DNA of 64,000 bases. It comes from Deltaproteobacteria bacterium. Lineage in GTDB: Bacteria > Desulfobacterota > Desulfobulbia > Desulfobulbales > Desulfurivibrionaceae. The notes beneath the pieces are model-generated. The model was not told the DNA's origin. It did not search any database and was given only the letters and a program-made list of their open reading frames with translations. The stretch covers positions 1 to 64,000 of the forward strand of contig DUZU01000006.1 in assembly GCA_013349285.1 (NCBI GenBank). Reading direction: 5' to 3'. A program made the translations under genes and the position numbers. Numbering within the stretch: the stretch's first letter is position 1; the number at the start of each line of letters is the position of its first letter. This document shows, in pieces, positions 49,258-59,031 of the stretch.

Positions 49258-51450
49258 ATGAATTTTAAAGATCTGACCATCAGAAAAAAACTCATCACGG
49301 CGCTGCTGCTCACCAGTGCAACCGCGGTCCTGATGTCCAGCCTTACCTTTTATCTGTTCATGATCGACCGGATCCAGAGCTCCTACCAGGAAAACTTGAC
49401 CAGTCTCACTAAGATTGTCAGCCATAATTGCCAGGCCGCCCTTGCCTTTAATATTCCGGAAGATGCGGAAATCGCCCTTCAATCTTTGCAAAACCGCACC
49501 TCCATCGCCTATGCCGCTATCCACGATAACCACGGCAAGCTGTTTACCGAATACCGCCAAGATAATCACCTGAAACCAGATCTAGACAACATGCTTCTCC
49601 TGCAACAAAACATCCTGCTTAACAACAGTGTGATCGGCACCCTTGCCATTTACGACACCATGCAGCCGATCAACGATACCCGGAAAATGATGATCACCAT
49701 CCAATTCATTGTCACTATCGTGGTCTTGGTTGCCGTTTATTTCTTGTCGGCCCTTCTGCAAAAATTGATTTCCGACCCCATCATCTCCCTGGCCGAGACA
49801 ACCAGGGTCATTACCGAAAACCATGACTATTCCGTGCGCGCCATCAAGGTGAGTAAAGATGAAGTCGGGGTTCTGGTTGATTCGTTTAATGCCATGCTCG
49901 TTCAAATTGAAAAAAGCGACTCTGCCCTTCGCTCCAGCGAAAGCCGTTTCCGCAATCTGGTGGACCAGGCGGTTGACTCTTTCTTCCTGCTCGATATGGC
50001 GGGCAATGTCCTGGACGTTAACCAGCGGGCCAGCGACAGTTTGGGATATCCGCGCAACGCCTTGCTCAACCTTACTTTTCGGGATTTCGACAATCTGGCC
50101 GCGGTTTCAGTGGAACGCGCAAAACCCTGGACCAACTCCCTGCCCGATCACCCGCTCACCCAGGAAAGTGAGTTCAGACGCAAGGACGGCATGTTCTTCC
50201 CCGTGGAACTGCGGATGGGGCTATTGGACATTGACGGCGAACAGACCGTCATGGTCCTGGCCCGCGATATTTCGGAACGGAAAGAGGAACAGGCGGAAAA
50301 ACGCAAACTGGAAAATCAGCTGATCCAGTCCCAGAAGATGGAATCCATCGGCACCCTGGCCGGAGGAATAGCCCACGACTTCAACAATATCCTGACCGCG
50401 ATTCTCGGCTATGCGGAACTTGCCAAGCAGCAGGCCAACAGCGAAGGGCTGACCGTTAAGATTGACGCGATTACCAAAGCCGGCTGGCGAGCCCGGGAAC
50501 TGGTCAAACAGATCCTCACCTTTTCCCGGCAAACGGTAACGGAAAAAAGTGCCGTGGAAATCGGGCCGATCATCAAGGAAGCCCTGAAACTGCTCAGGGC
50601 ATCAATTCCGACGACCATTGAAATCAGAGAACATATCGATTCGCAATGCGGCACCGTTTTTGCCAACCCCACCCAGGTCCACCAGATATTGATGAACCTC
50701 TGCACCAACTCCTACCATGCCATGCGGGAAAAAGGCGGCGTGCTCGGCGTCACCCTCGACACCATGGAAATCAACACCATGGAAAAAGCAGCCTTTAACC
50801 TGGTGCCGGGACATTACCTGCGATTGATTGTCAGCGATAACGGTTCCGGCATGGATACCGCCACCCAGGAACGGGCGATGGACCCATATTTCACCACCAA
50901 ACCCAAGGGCGAAGGCACCGGCATGGGCCTGGCCATTGTCCACGGGATCGTCAAAAGCCTGGACGGCCACCTCTCCATCTACAGCGAGCCGGGCAAAGGA
51001 ACCACGGTCAAGGTCTACCTGCCAATCGTAAAAAAAGCAGAATCAGTCAGCGACCAATGGGAAGAACTCCCCATCCAGGGCGGCAATGAACATATCCTCA
51101 TCGTGGACGATGAATTGACCATCACCAACCTGGAAAAGGAAATGCTGGAGACGCTCGGTTATAAAATTTCGGTCTGCAACAACCCGAACGAGGCGTTGAG
51201 CAAATACCGGCAACAACCACAAGATTATGACCTGATAATCACCGACATGACCATGCCCCACATGACCGGGGCCGAGCTGGCCAAGGCAATTTTGGCGATT
51301 GAGCCCCACCAGCCCATTATCCTCTGCACCGGCTTCAGTGACATTATTGATGAAACAATTGCCCTCAAGCTCGGCATTAGAAAGTTCCTCACCAAACCGG
51401 TAACCATGGGGGAATTTTCCACCGCCATCAGGGCCGCTTTGCAAAAATAG
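49258..51450 (+). CDS. Hybrid histidine kinase (CHASE8-like periplasmic domain, HAMP, PAS, HisKA, HATPase, REC)
   Basis: SYQENLTSLTKIVSHNCQAALAFNIPEDAEIALQSL; GGIAHDFNNILTAILGYAEL; GEGTGMGLAIVHGIV; ILIVDDELTITNLEKEML...DLIITDMTMPHMTG. Confidence 0.93.
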   Translation: MNFKDLTIRKKLITALLLTSATAVLMSSLTFYLFMIDRIQSSYQENLTSLTKIVSHNCQAALAFNIPEDAEIALQSLQNRTSIAYAAIHDNHGKLFTEYRQDNHLKPDLDNMLLLQQNILLNNSVIGTLAIYDTMQPINDTRKMMITIQFIVTIVVLVAVYFLSALLQKLISDPIISLAETTRVITENHDYSVRAIKVSKDEVGVLVDSFNAMLVQIEKSDSALRSSESRFRNLVDQAVDSFFLLDMAGNVLDVNQRASDSLGYPRNALLNLTFRDFDNLAAVSVERAKPWTNSLPDHPLTQESEFRRKDGMFFPVELRMGLLDIDGEQTVMVLARDISERKEEQAEKRKLENQLIQSQKMESIGTLAGGIAHDFNNILTAILGYAELAKQQANSEGLTVKIDAITKAGWRARELVKQILTFSRQTVTEKSAVEIGPIIKEALKLLRASIPTTIEIREHIDSQCGTVFANPTQVHQILMNLCTNSYHAMREKGGVLGVTLDTMEINTMEKAAFNLVPGHYLRLIVSDNGSGMDTATQERAMDPYFTTKPKGEGTGMGLAIVHGIVKSLDGHLSIYSEPGKGTTVKVYLPIVKKAESVSDQWEELPIQGGNEHILIVDDELTITNLEKEMLETLGYKISVCNNPNEALSKYRQQPQDYDLIITDMTMPHMTGAELAKAILAIEPHQPIILCTGFSDIIDETIALKLGIRKFLTKPVTMGEFSTAIRAALQK

Positions 51451-51624
51451 CTCCCGGCCTTTAAACTTAAATTCCCACCGCCAAACAGATACCGGGCCAT
51501 CCGGCCGCCTTGCCTTTCCGCACGATCACGCCGCAACTATCCCCCCACCGACATGACTTTCGCCCCACATTACCGGCAAACCTCGAAACAGCTATCAGCC
51601 CGAAATCACGTCACAATCAAAGAC

Positions 51625-51658
51625 TAAACCTTGACTTCCCGCGCCGGATAGATATATT
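51625..51658 (+). promoter_or_regulatory. Overlapping sigma-28-like (TAAA-N14-GCCGGATA) and sigma-70-like (TTGACT-N16-TATATT) elements upstream of flagellin
   Basis: TAAA 51625-51628, GCCGGATA 51643-51650; TTGACT 51631-51636, TATATT 51653-51658; strong SD AAGGAGG follows. Confidence 0.45.
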
Positions 51659-51682
51659 ATAAAAAACACAAGGAGGTGCATT

Positions 51683-52522
51683 ATGGCTATCACGATCAAT
51701 AATACAAATACGTCTTTTGCGCTCAATCAGTTAAGTCAAGGATCCCAGGGCATCAACTCTTCCTTGGAAAGACTTGCCAGTGGTCGGCGGATCAACAAGG
51801 CCGCCGATGACGCCTCGGGCATGACCATTGCCAACCAGCTCCTTTCCCAGGCCCGGGGCGCAAGCCAGGCCATGCGCAACGCCAACGATGCCATTGCCAT
51901 TACCCAGGTGGCGGACGGCGCCCTGAGCGAGACCGCCTCCCTTATTCAGGGAATCCGGGAAAAAGCCTTGCAGGCAGCCAATGCCAGCCAGAGCGATGAA
52001 ACACGCCGGGCCCTGCAGGCCGACATCGACAAGTCCCTGGAACAAATCAACAATATTGCCCAAACCACCACCTACAACGGCCAACAGCTGTTGACCGGCA
52101 ATTTTACCAATAAATCGTTCCAGGTTGGCGCGAATAGCGGGGAAACCATCAATATCTCCATCGGCGCAACCCAGGCCGATAAGCTTGGCGATCAAAACCT
52201 CGGCATGCTTTCCGACATCAACGTCACCACCCAGGAAGGGGCGCAAAGCGCGATCAAGATCGCCGATGAGGCCATGGCTCAACTCGATACGGTAAGGGGG
52301 GAAATAGGATCATCGCAAAACCAGCTTACGTCGTCCCTCAATACCCTTGCCACCACCCAAGTCAACCTGATGGCCGCCCAATCAAACATCCAGGACGTCG
52401 ATTATGCCGAGGAGGCCATGAATTTTGCAAAAATGAAAGTCCTTACCGAGGCCAAGGCCTTTGCCCTCAGCCAGGCCAAAAATATCAATAAGGAGAATGT
52501 CCTGGGATTGCTGCAGGGCTAA
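51683..52522 (+). CDS. Flagellin (short)
   Basis: N-terminal ITINNTNTSFALNQLSQGSQGINSSLERLASGRRINKAADDASGMTIANQLLSQARG; C-terminal QSNIQDVDYAEEAMNFAKMKVLTEAKAFALSQAKNINKENVLGLLQG. Confidence 0.96.
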   Translation: MAITINNTNTSFALNQLSQGSQGINSSLERLASGRRINKAADDASGMTIANQLLSQARGASQAMRNANDAIAITQVADGALSETASLIQGIREKALQAANASQSDETRRALQADIDKSLEQINNIAQTTTYNGQQLLTGNFTNKSFQVGANSGETINISIGATQADKLGDQNLGMLSDINVTTQEGAQSAIKIADEAMAQLDTVRGEIGSSQNQLTSSLNTLATTQVNLMAAQSNIQDVDYAEEAMNFAKMKVLTEAKAFALSQAKNINKENVLGLLQG

Positions 52523-52547
52523 TCACTCGATAAGAAAAACGTAAAAA

Positions 52548-52576
52548 AAAAAGGCCGGGAAAGTTCCCGGCCTTTT
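52548..52576. terminator. Rho-independent terminator after flagellin
   Basis: AAAAAGGCCGGGAAAGTTCCCGGCCTTTTT. Confidence 0.85.
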
Positions 52577-52622
52577 TAATGCTAAGCTTACCACCCAACA
52601 AAACGCTTATGACCCTGAACAA

Positions 52623-53246
52623 TCATACCGCATCTTTATATGGAAATTCGGGATGCTCCAGCAGCTTGAACATCCGCTGTTTTTTCGGGGTATGGGCGTC
52701 ATGGAACTCGACGAGCTCGCCAATGACCTTGAGCATGGTCTGCTCGTCCGTATCCCGAACAATCCGCCGGGCGACATTGGGATGGGGGCCTCCTTTACCA
52801 CCGACATAGATATCCAGCCCCTTCCTGGTGGCAACGATCCCGATATCGGTGGTCATGACCCCGGCACAGGATAAAATACAGCCGGCAACGGCAATCTTGA
52901 ACTTGGGCTTGGTCATGGGCCGGCTGCCGAACTTATCGAGAATCAGCCGAGAAATCCGTTCGGGATCGCCGACCCCCATGGTGCAATCACGCTTGCCGAT
53001 GCAAACCCGGGGAACCGGAAATTTGCCCGGCGCCTTGAATTCGGCCCCGACCGCGGCCAGCGCGGCCTTGATGTCCGCGACGTCTTCTTCCTTAATCCCC
53101 ATCAGGCGAAGATTCTGGGCCGTACTCAGATATACTTCCAGATTATACTGCTGGGCCACTTCATTCGCTTTAGCCATAACCGGCAACAACAAACGGCCGG
53201 CCGGCAGCAGAATCGTCAGCCGGGTAGTTTCAAATTTATTAACCAA
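52623..53246 (-). CDS. Small siroheme/4Fe-4S nitrite/sulfite reductase-like protein (low-molecular-mass type)
   Basis: CIGKRDCTMGV (C-X5-C) and GCILSCAGV (C-X3-C) with flanking NiR/SiR half-domain (LSTAQNLRLMGI). Confidence 0.82.
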   Translation of the reverse strand: MVNKFETTRLTILLPAGRLLLPVMAKANEVAQQYNLEVYLSTAQNLRLMGIKEEDVADIKAALAAVGAEFKAPGKFPVPRVCIGKRDCTMGVGDPERISRLILDKFGSRPMTKPKFKIAVAGCILSCAGVMTTDIGIVATRKGLDIYVGGKGGPHPNVARRIVRDTDEQTMLKVIGELVEFHDAHTPKKQRMFKLLEHPEFPYKDAV

Positions 53247-53460
53247 CCTGTCACCTCTTTTTAAGAAAAAAATTAATTATATCAAAGCGTTAAAACGCAA
53301 AAAACAGACAAACCCCGTAAGCTCGATATTTTTTTTTATAAATCATTTTTTAAGGAATAGAATTTATCGATGATTTCTTCTTTCCCTTTATCTAATTTTC
53401 CGTTATCTATCAAAGGAAATAAATTAACATCAAGCTTAGCAAGCGCAGGAGTTTCATATT

Positions 53461-53880
53461 ATGGGCAGTCACAGCAGACCTTTTAGCGATAAAACCGGCG
53501 GAGCAATTGACCGTAAAAGAGAAAGGGAACGTCGGCAGATGTTGCAGTTGCTCTATAAAAATGCAGCGGATCTTTCAACTAAACTTGTTCAGCGCTTGCT
53601 GGATAATAAAATAATTGAAACAACCGATGTCGAGGCGATTCGCACCATATTCACCAACCTCTCGGAAAAACTCTCCAACATGGAAGAGTTCGACATCCAA
53701 TATAAGATAGCACCGCTGAGGCAACTGGTGGTGGATCCGAACTTTATCAGCCTTTACCTGACCCAGTACGTCATTGAAGAGCTTGTTGAGAACGACAAAA
53801 TCCAAGACGTCTATGGTGACGATCTCGAAATCTACCGGGTCATCGACTCGGTGATGGGAGTTATCAGGCCGCAAAACTAA
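53461..53880 (+). CDS. Hypothetical protein, 139 aa, no family recognised
   Basis: Complete ORF (MGSHSRPFSDKTGGAIDRKRERERRQMLQLLYKNA...), terminator directly downstream, no overlapping gene. Confidence 0.7.
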   Translation: MGSHSRPFSDKTGGAIDRKRERERRQMLQLLYKNAADLSTKLVQRLLDNKIIETTDVEAIRTIFTNLSEKLSNMEEFDIQYKIAPLRQLVVDPNFISLYLTQYVIEELVENDKIQDVYGDDLEIYRVIDSVMGVIRPQN

Positions 53881-53883
53881 AAA

Positions 53884-53924
53884 AAAATAGCCGGAGCTTA
53901 CAATGATAAGCCCCGGCTATTTTT
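53884..53924. terminator. Terminator hairpin at a convergent junction
   Basis: AAAATAGCCGGAGCTTA-CAATGA-TAAGCCCCGGCTATTTTT (one mismatch in the stem). Confidence 0.8.
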
Positions 53925-53937
53925 ATCAATTCCCCAC

Positions 53938-55866
53938 TTACAGGTTCAGATAAGTGTAACCTTTAAGTCCTTTTTCGTATTCAGCCAGTAAACGCATCCC
54001 CTCATTGGGCTTGAGCCTCTCCTGTTTAATCGCCCGGTCAAACTGTTTCTTCATCTTCCGGGCCAGATCGGTTTCGGTATACTGAACCAGCGACAAGACC
54101 TTCTCCATGGTGGTCCCTTCGATGGTCTCTTCGATATAGTAACCAGAGTCTTCGCCTTCATCCAGAAAGACATGGGCCTCGTTGACCCTGCCAAACAGAT
54201 TGTGCAGATCGCCCATGATATCCTGATAGGCGCCGGTCATGAAGATGCCGAGATAATAAGGGCTGCCGTTAAGATCATGGAGGGGCAGGGTCGGCACCCC
54301 CTCTTCATAGAGGTTGATGAACTTGGAAACCATCCCGTCGGAGTCACAGGTTATATCGGCAAGAATCCCCTTGCGCTGCGGCTCTTCGTCCAGTCGGTGC
54401 AGGGGCATGATCGGAAAGAGCTGGCCATAGCCCCAGTGATCGAGCAGTGATTGAAACACACTGAAATTACAGTGGTATTGATCGCTGAACTTGCTCTCGA
54501 GCTCGACGATCTCGTCGGGAATATACTCCTCCCCCTTGTAAAACTCCAGGATGCGCGAACAGGTCCGCCAGAAAAGATTTTCGACCACCGCCTTGACCTC
54601 AAGATCGATCAGGCCCAGCTCAAATCGGGTCTGGGTCTCTTCCCGGTAATGCATGGCATCGTGGTAGGCTTCCAGGGGATTTTCCGCATTGATATTGGTA
54701 TAGGTATACCAGGCTTCATCCACCAGTTTATGCGTCTTCTCCGGCTCGATCAACTCACCTTCGTAAGGCATCTTCTTGATCTGACCGAAGACATTCACCA
54801 CCAATACCGAATGATGGGCGACCAGAGCCCGGCCCGATTCACTGATGATCACCGGATGGGCAACCCCCTGCGAATCGCAGACATCCATGATATTGTAAAC
54901 GATGTCCCTGGCATATTCGTTAAGGGAATAGTTGATCGACGAATGAAAAGTTGTCCGGCTGCCGTCATAATCCACACCAAGGCCGCCGCCCACGTCGATA
55001 TACTCCAGCTCATGGCCGAGTTTATGCATCTTGGCAAAAAACATCGCCCCTTCCCGCACCGCTTTTTTAATGGTCAGAATATCGGGAACCTGGGAGCCGA
55101 CATGGAAATGAATCATCTTCAGGGAGGCGGCAAGGCCTGCCTCCTTCAACATATTTGAGGCGGAGATAATCTCCTGGGTGCTCAAGCCGAATTTCGCATC
55201 CTCGCCGCTCGACTTTTCCCATTTGCCCTTGCCGCCGGACATCAGTTTAACCCTGATCCCGACCAGGGGATCGACCTGCAACTCCCGGGCAACCTGAATA
55301 ACATTGGCCACCTCTTCAAGTTTTTCGATGACCAGGATAATCTTCTTCCCGAGTTTGCGCCCCAAGAGGGCGGTCCTGATATATTGCTGATCCTTGTAGC
55401 CGTTGCAGATGATCAGACTCTCCAGATCATTATGAAAGGCAAGCGCCGCATAGAGCTCCGGTTTTGAACCAACCTCAAGCCCGTGATGAAAAGGCTTGCC
55501 GGCGTCCAGAATTTCCTCGACCACCTCCCGCAACTGATTAACCTTGATCGGATACACCCCACGGTAGACCGATCTGTACTCAAACTTTTCAATGGCCTCG
55601 GAAAAAGCCGCATTGATACGCTCGACCCGATTGCGCAACAGATCATGAAAACGGATGAGCATGGGAAAATGCAACCCCTGCTCCACCGCCTCATTAACAA
55701 CGTCCAAGATGGCCACGGTTCCGCCCTGCTCCTTTAACGGCGCCACCACCACCTGGCCTTTGGCGTTCACATCAAAATAACGCATTCCCCACCGGGAAAT
55801 ACCGTATAATTCCTTGGCCTCATCCACCGACCACTCTGTTGGCTCTGTCGCCTGTTGCACCGGCAA
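53938..55866 (-). CDS. speA: Biosynthetic arginine decarboxylase
   Basis: YGISRWGMRYFDVNAKGQVVV...VYPIKVNQLREVVEEIL...GLEVGSKPEL...IDVGGGLGVDYDGSRT...NFSVFQSLLDHWGYGQLFPIMPLHRL. Confidence 0.96.
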   Translation of the reverse strand: MPVQQATEPTEWSVDEAKELYGISRWGMRYFDVNAKGQVVVAPLKEQGGTVAILDVVNEAVEQGLHFPMLIRFHDLLRNRVERINAAFSEAIEKFEYRSVYRGVYPIKVNQLREVVEEILDAGKPFHHGLEVGSKPELYAALAFHNDLESLIICNGYKDQQYIRTALLGRKLGKKIILVIEKLEEVANVIQVARELQVDPLVGIRVKLMSGGKGKWEKSSGEDAKFGLSTQEIISASNMLKEAGLAASLKMIHFHVGSQVPDILTIKKAVREGAMFFAKMHKLGHELEYIDVGGGLGVDYDGSRTTFHSSINYSLNEYARDIVYNIMDVCDSQGVAHPVIISESGRALVAHHSVLVVNVFGQIKKMPYEGELIEPEKTHKLVDEAWYTYTNINAENPLEAYHDAMHYREETQTRFELGLIDLEVKAVVENLFWRTCSRILEFYKGEEYIPDEIVELESKFSDQYHCNFSVFQSLLDHWGYGQLFPIMPLHRLDEEPQRKGILADITCDSDGMVSKFINLYEEGVPTLPLHDLNGSPYYLGIFMTGAYQDIMGDLHNLFGRVNEAHVFLDEGEDSGYYIEETIEGTTMEKVLSLVQYTETDLARKMKKQFDRAIKQERLKPNEGMRLLAEYEKGLKGYTYLNL

Positions 55867-56218
55867 TCCTCCGCACTCAAATTAAATCATAACTAATCAG
55901 CGCAACGCTGAAATAATGCCGTAAACAAATATACTGCCACCATCCAACAAAAAAAGGCTTTAAATACACTATTCGCCGAGAAAAGAAAACATATCTTTAT
56001 TCCGCTATTTTCAGGCAGTTAGATGTAACTTACCCTATTAACCGACTCTTTATCAATCAACGAATGCTTGTTGACCCGTAAAAACTCATTTAGGATAAGA
56101 AAATTAAGCAACAACTTATGGCCTGCTTCTGGAACAAGCCCGGCGTTAGCCGGAGACGATCTTAACCAAGCGTAAAAATAAAGCCGTCAACCCACTATAC
56201 CCCAATATTCAAGGAACA

Positions 56219-57511
56219 ATGAAAATACAACACCCAGACGCCATGCCGAGCCTGGTTTACGCCAACAGCGCCGGCGAGATAAAAGACTGCCCTGATCTTG
56301 ATATGGCAGGCCGGAGCGCTTATCACTTTTTTCGGCCCGACCTGGCCGAGCTTATCCCCATGCCCGAGGGCAGCGACCTTTTTGTGTTGCCGGGCCGCAA
56401 CCCGGTGGGGGTTGACCCGCAAACCGGGGAGCCGCTCCTGGTCGATCAAAACCCGGAAAATCCCGAGGAAGGCATCCAAGCAGTGGCCGCATTTATCTCG
56501 CCGGCCCATACCGCCTATCACTGGGCCGCCTTTGAAAAAATAATGCAGGACATCCCCCACCTGCCCTTGTTTGCCTATACGGCCGTGGGTTGGCACGACG
56601 AGAGGTTCTGGGTCAGCGCCTTTCGCAGCGACCCGGACAAAAGACAGGAGACTAACCGCTACCGGCTGGACAAACTTACCAGCCGCACCGAAGCCAGGCT
56701 TTTAGAGAACAAACAAAACCGGCTGGTTCAGCACCTGGGCAAATGCTGCCTCACCTATCGCTGTCCGGCGGCGATCAACTTCTTTCTCGAACAGTTTGAA
56801 GCGCCCCTGCCCACCTCGCCGGCCTGCAATGCCCAATGTGTCGGCTGCATCTCCCTGCAGCCGTCAGGCTGTTGCCCCTCCACCCAGGATCGGATCAAAT
56901 TTGTGCCCACCGCCAAAGAGATCGCGGAGATAGCCGTACCCCATCTCAATCAGGTCAAAAACGGGGTGGCCAGCTTCGGCCAGGGCTGCGAAGGCGAGCC
57001 CCTGCTCCAGGCCCAGACCATTGAAGAGGCCATTTCCCTGATCCGCCGCCAGACCGCCAAGGGCACCATCAACCTCAACAGCAATGCCAGCCTGCCGGAA
57101 GCGGTTGCCAACCTGGCCCATGCCGGACTGGACAGCATGCGGGTCAGCATGAACAGCGCCCAGCCCCACTACCACCTGCGCTACTACCGCCCCACCAAAT
57201 GGAGCCTTGATGAGGTGAAACAATCCATTAAAATAATGAAAGGCCATGGCCGGTTTGTCTCGCTCAACTACTTTATCCTGCCCGGTTTCACCGATGATCC
57301 GGACGAGTTTGCGGCACTGAGCAGCCTGATCAAGGAATGCAATCCCGATTTTATCCAGCTGCGCAACCTGAACATGGATCCGGACTGGTATCTCGAATCG
57401 ATCAAGTTTGTAAGCGACAAGAAACCGATGGGCATCCGCACCTGGCTGAAACGATTAAAAAATGATTTCCCCAGGCTGCGCTACGGCTACTTCAACCCGC
57501 CGCTGCGCTGA
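56219..57511 (+). CDS. Radical SAM domain protein
   Basis: CNAQCVGCIS (C-X3-C-X2-C), FGQGCEGEPLLQ, INLNSNASLPEAVANLAHAGLDSMRVSMNSA. Confidence 0.9.
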   Translation: MKIQHPDAMPSLVYANSAGEIKDCPDLDMAGRSAYHFFRPDLAELIPMPEGSDLFVLPGRNPVGVDPQTGEPLLVDQNPENPEEGIQAVAAFISPAHTAYHWAAFEKIMQDIPHLPLFAYTAVGWHDERFWVSAFRSDPDKRQETNRYRLDKLTSRTEARLLENKQNRLVQHLGKCCLTYRCPAAINFFLEQFEAPLPTSPACNAQCVGCISLQPSGCCPSTQDRIKFVPTAKEIAEIAVPHLNQVKNGVASFGQGCEGEPLLQAQTIEEAISLIRRQTAKGTINLNSNASLPEAVANLAHAGLDSMRVSMNSAQPHYHLRYYRPTKWSLDEVKQSIKIMKGHGRFVSLNYFILPGFTDDPDEFAALSSLIKECNPDFIQLRNLNMDPDWYLESIKFVSDKKPMGIRTWLKRLKNDFPRLRYGYFNPPLR

Positions 57512-57538
57512 TCAACCCGAGCTCTAATCGAGGGAAAA

Positions 57539-58939
57539 ATGGCAGATGCGCTCAAGGTGCTCGCTTTTCTGTTCTGGGGCAACTTCTTGCCCCCCATTGC
57601 AGCCATGCTGCTGGAAGATCGCTTCAATCGCCCCCTGGATAACGGACGCACCTTTTTCGACAACAAGCCCCTGTTCGGCCCCCACAAAACCATGCGGGGC
57701 ATTATAGCCTGCCTGGTCGGCGGCACCGCGGCGTTTCCACTGCTTGGCCTCCCCTGGCAGACCGCCGCCACCGCCGCAGCCTGGCTCATGGCCGGCGATC
57801 TGCTCTCCAGCTTCATCAAACGTCGGCTTAGCCTTGAAAGCGGCGATTCGGTCTGCGGGCTTGATCAATTCTTTGAAGGCCTTTTTCCCGGGCTATACCT
57901 GGCCCATCATCTTAACCTGCCTTTCTGGCAACTGGCCGGCGCGTTAATCATCTTTGTCCCGGTGGCCCATGGCGGCGCCCTTTTCTGGAAGATGATGCTG
58001 TTTCGCCCGCCGGTTGAAAATTACCCGAGAATCGTCCGTTCCCGGGTCAGGCTCCGCGAGTGGCGCTCTTGCCACCAACCAATAATGCGCTGGCACACCT
58101 ACCTCAACCTCTCCAGTTTCCTCTACAACCGGGTGGTGGTTTCAACTTTTTTCAAACTGGTCGGCCTCCATGACCAGGGCTTGACCAACGCCAGGCAAAT
58201 CGAAGTGGTGGAACAGGTTCTTTTTTTTACCAAGCTGCCCAAGGCCTTTGACGGATTCAAAATTTTATTGCTCACCGACCTGCATCTGGACGGAGTTGCC
58301 GATATCGTCGACACCATCCTGGAAAAAATAAAGGGCCGCCACTTCGACCTCTGCCTGGTCGGCGGCGACATCCGCATGGAAACCTACGGCCCCATCGCCC
58401 CCTGCCTGCGGGAACTCAAACGGCTGTTTACCGATGTTAAAAGCAAGGAGGGCGCCTACGGGGTACTCGGCAACCATGACTGCATTGAAATGGCCCCGGA
58501 TTTTGAAGAGGCCGGTCTGTTGATGCTGATCAACGATGCCGAGCAAATCGAACGAGCCAACGAATCGATCTGGCTGGCCGGGATCGACGATCCCCACTAT
58601 TACCAGACCCACGACGTGGCCAAGGCGTACGCCAAGATCCCGACCGGCGCATTCTCGATCTGCCTGGCCCATTCCCCGGAAGCATATCAAGAAGCGGCGC
58701 GGCAGGAGGCCGACCTCTACCTCTGCGGCCACACCCATGGCGGCCAGATCTGCCTGCCCGACCGGACGCCGATCTACACCAACAGCCGGGCGCCCCGTTA
58801 TACGGCAAAAGGCAAATGGGAGTTTTTAAAAATGCAGGGCTATACCAGCTGCGGGGTGGGCGCGTCCGGGGCGCCCCTGCGCTTTAACTGTCCAGGGGAA
58901 ATCTGCCTTATCACCCTGGCCTGCGCAACCTCGGATTAA
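57539..58939 (+). CDS. Fusion of CarS-like (PF01864) CDP-alcohol synthase membrane domain with a metallophosphoesterase domain
   Basis: N-terminal FFDNKPLFGPHKTMRGIIA, GDLLSSFIKRRLSLESGDSVCGLDQFFEGLFP; C-terminal KILLLTDLHLDG, LVGGDIRMETYG, GVLGNHDCIE, LYLCGHTHGGQICLP. Confidence 0.85.
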   Translation: MADALKVLAFLFWGNFLPPIAAMLLEDRFNRPLDNGRTFFDNKPLFGPHKTMRGIIACLVGGTAAFPLLGLPWQTAATAAAWLMAGDLLSSFIKRRLSLESGDSVCGLDQFFEGLFPGLYLAHHLNLPFWQLAGALIIFVPVAHGGALFWKMMLFRPPVENYPRIVRSRVRLREWRSCHQPIMRWHTYLNLSSFLYNRVVVSTFFKLVGLHDQGLTNARQIEVVEQVLFFTKLPKAFDGFKILLLTDLHLDGVADIVDTILEKIKGRHFDLCLVGGDIRMETYGPIAPCLRELKRLFTDVKSKEGAYGVLGNHDCIEMAPDFEEAGLLMLINDAEQIERANESIWLAGIDDPHYYQTHDVAKAYAKIPTGAFSICLAHSPEAYQEAARQEADLYLCGHTHGGQICLPDRTPIYTNSRAPRYTAKGKWEFLKMQGYTSCGVGASGAPLRFNCPGEICLITLACATSD

Positions 58940-59031
58940 ACAAGAAAAAGTATTTGTTTTGCAGCTTGACCGACTGCCGTGCTAGGTTGTTGATCATAAA
59001 AAAAAATCAATCACAATAGAGAACCCAAAAA

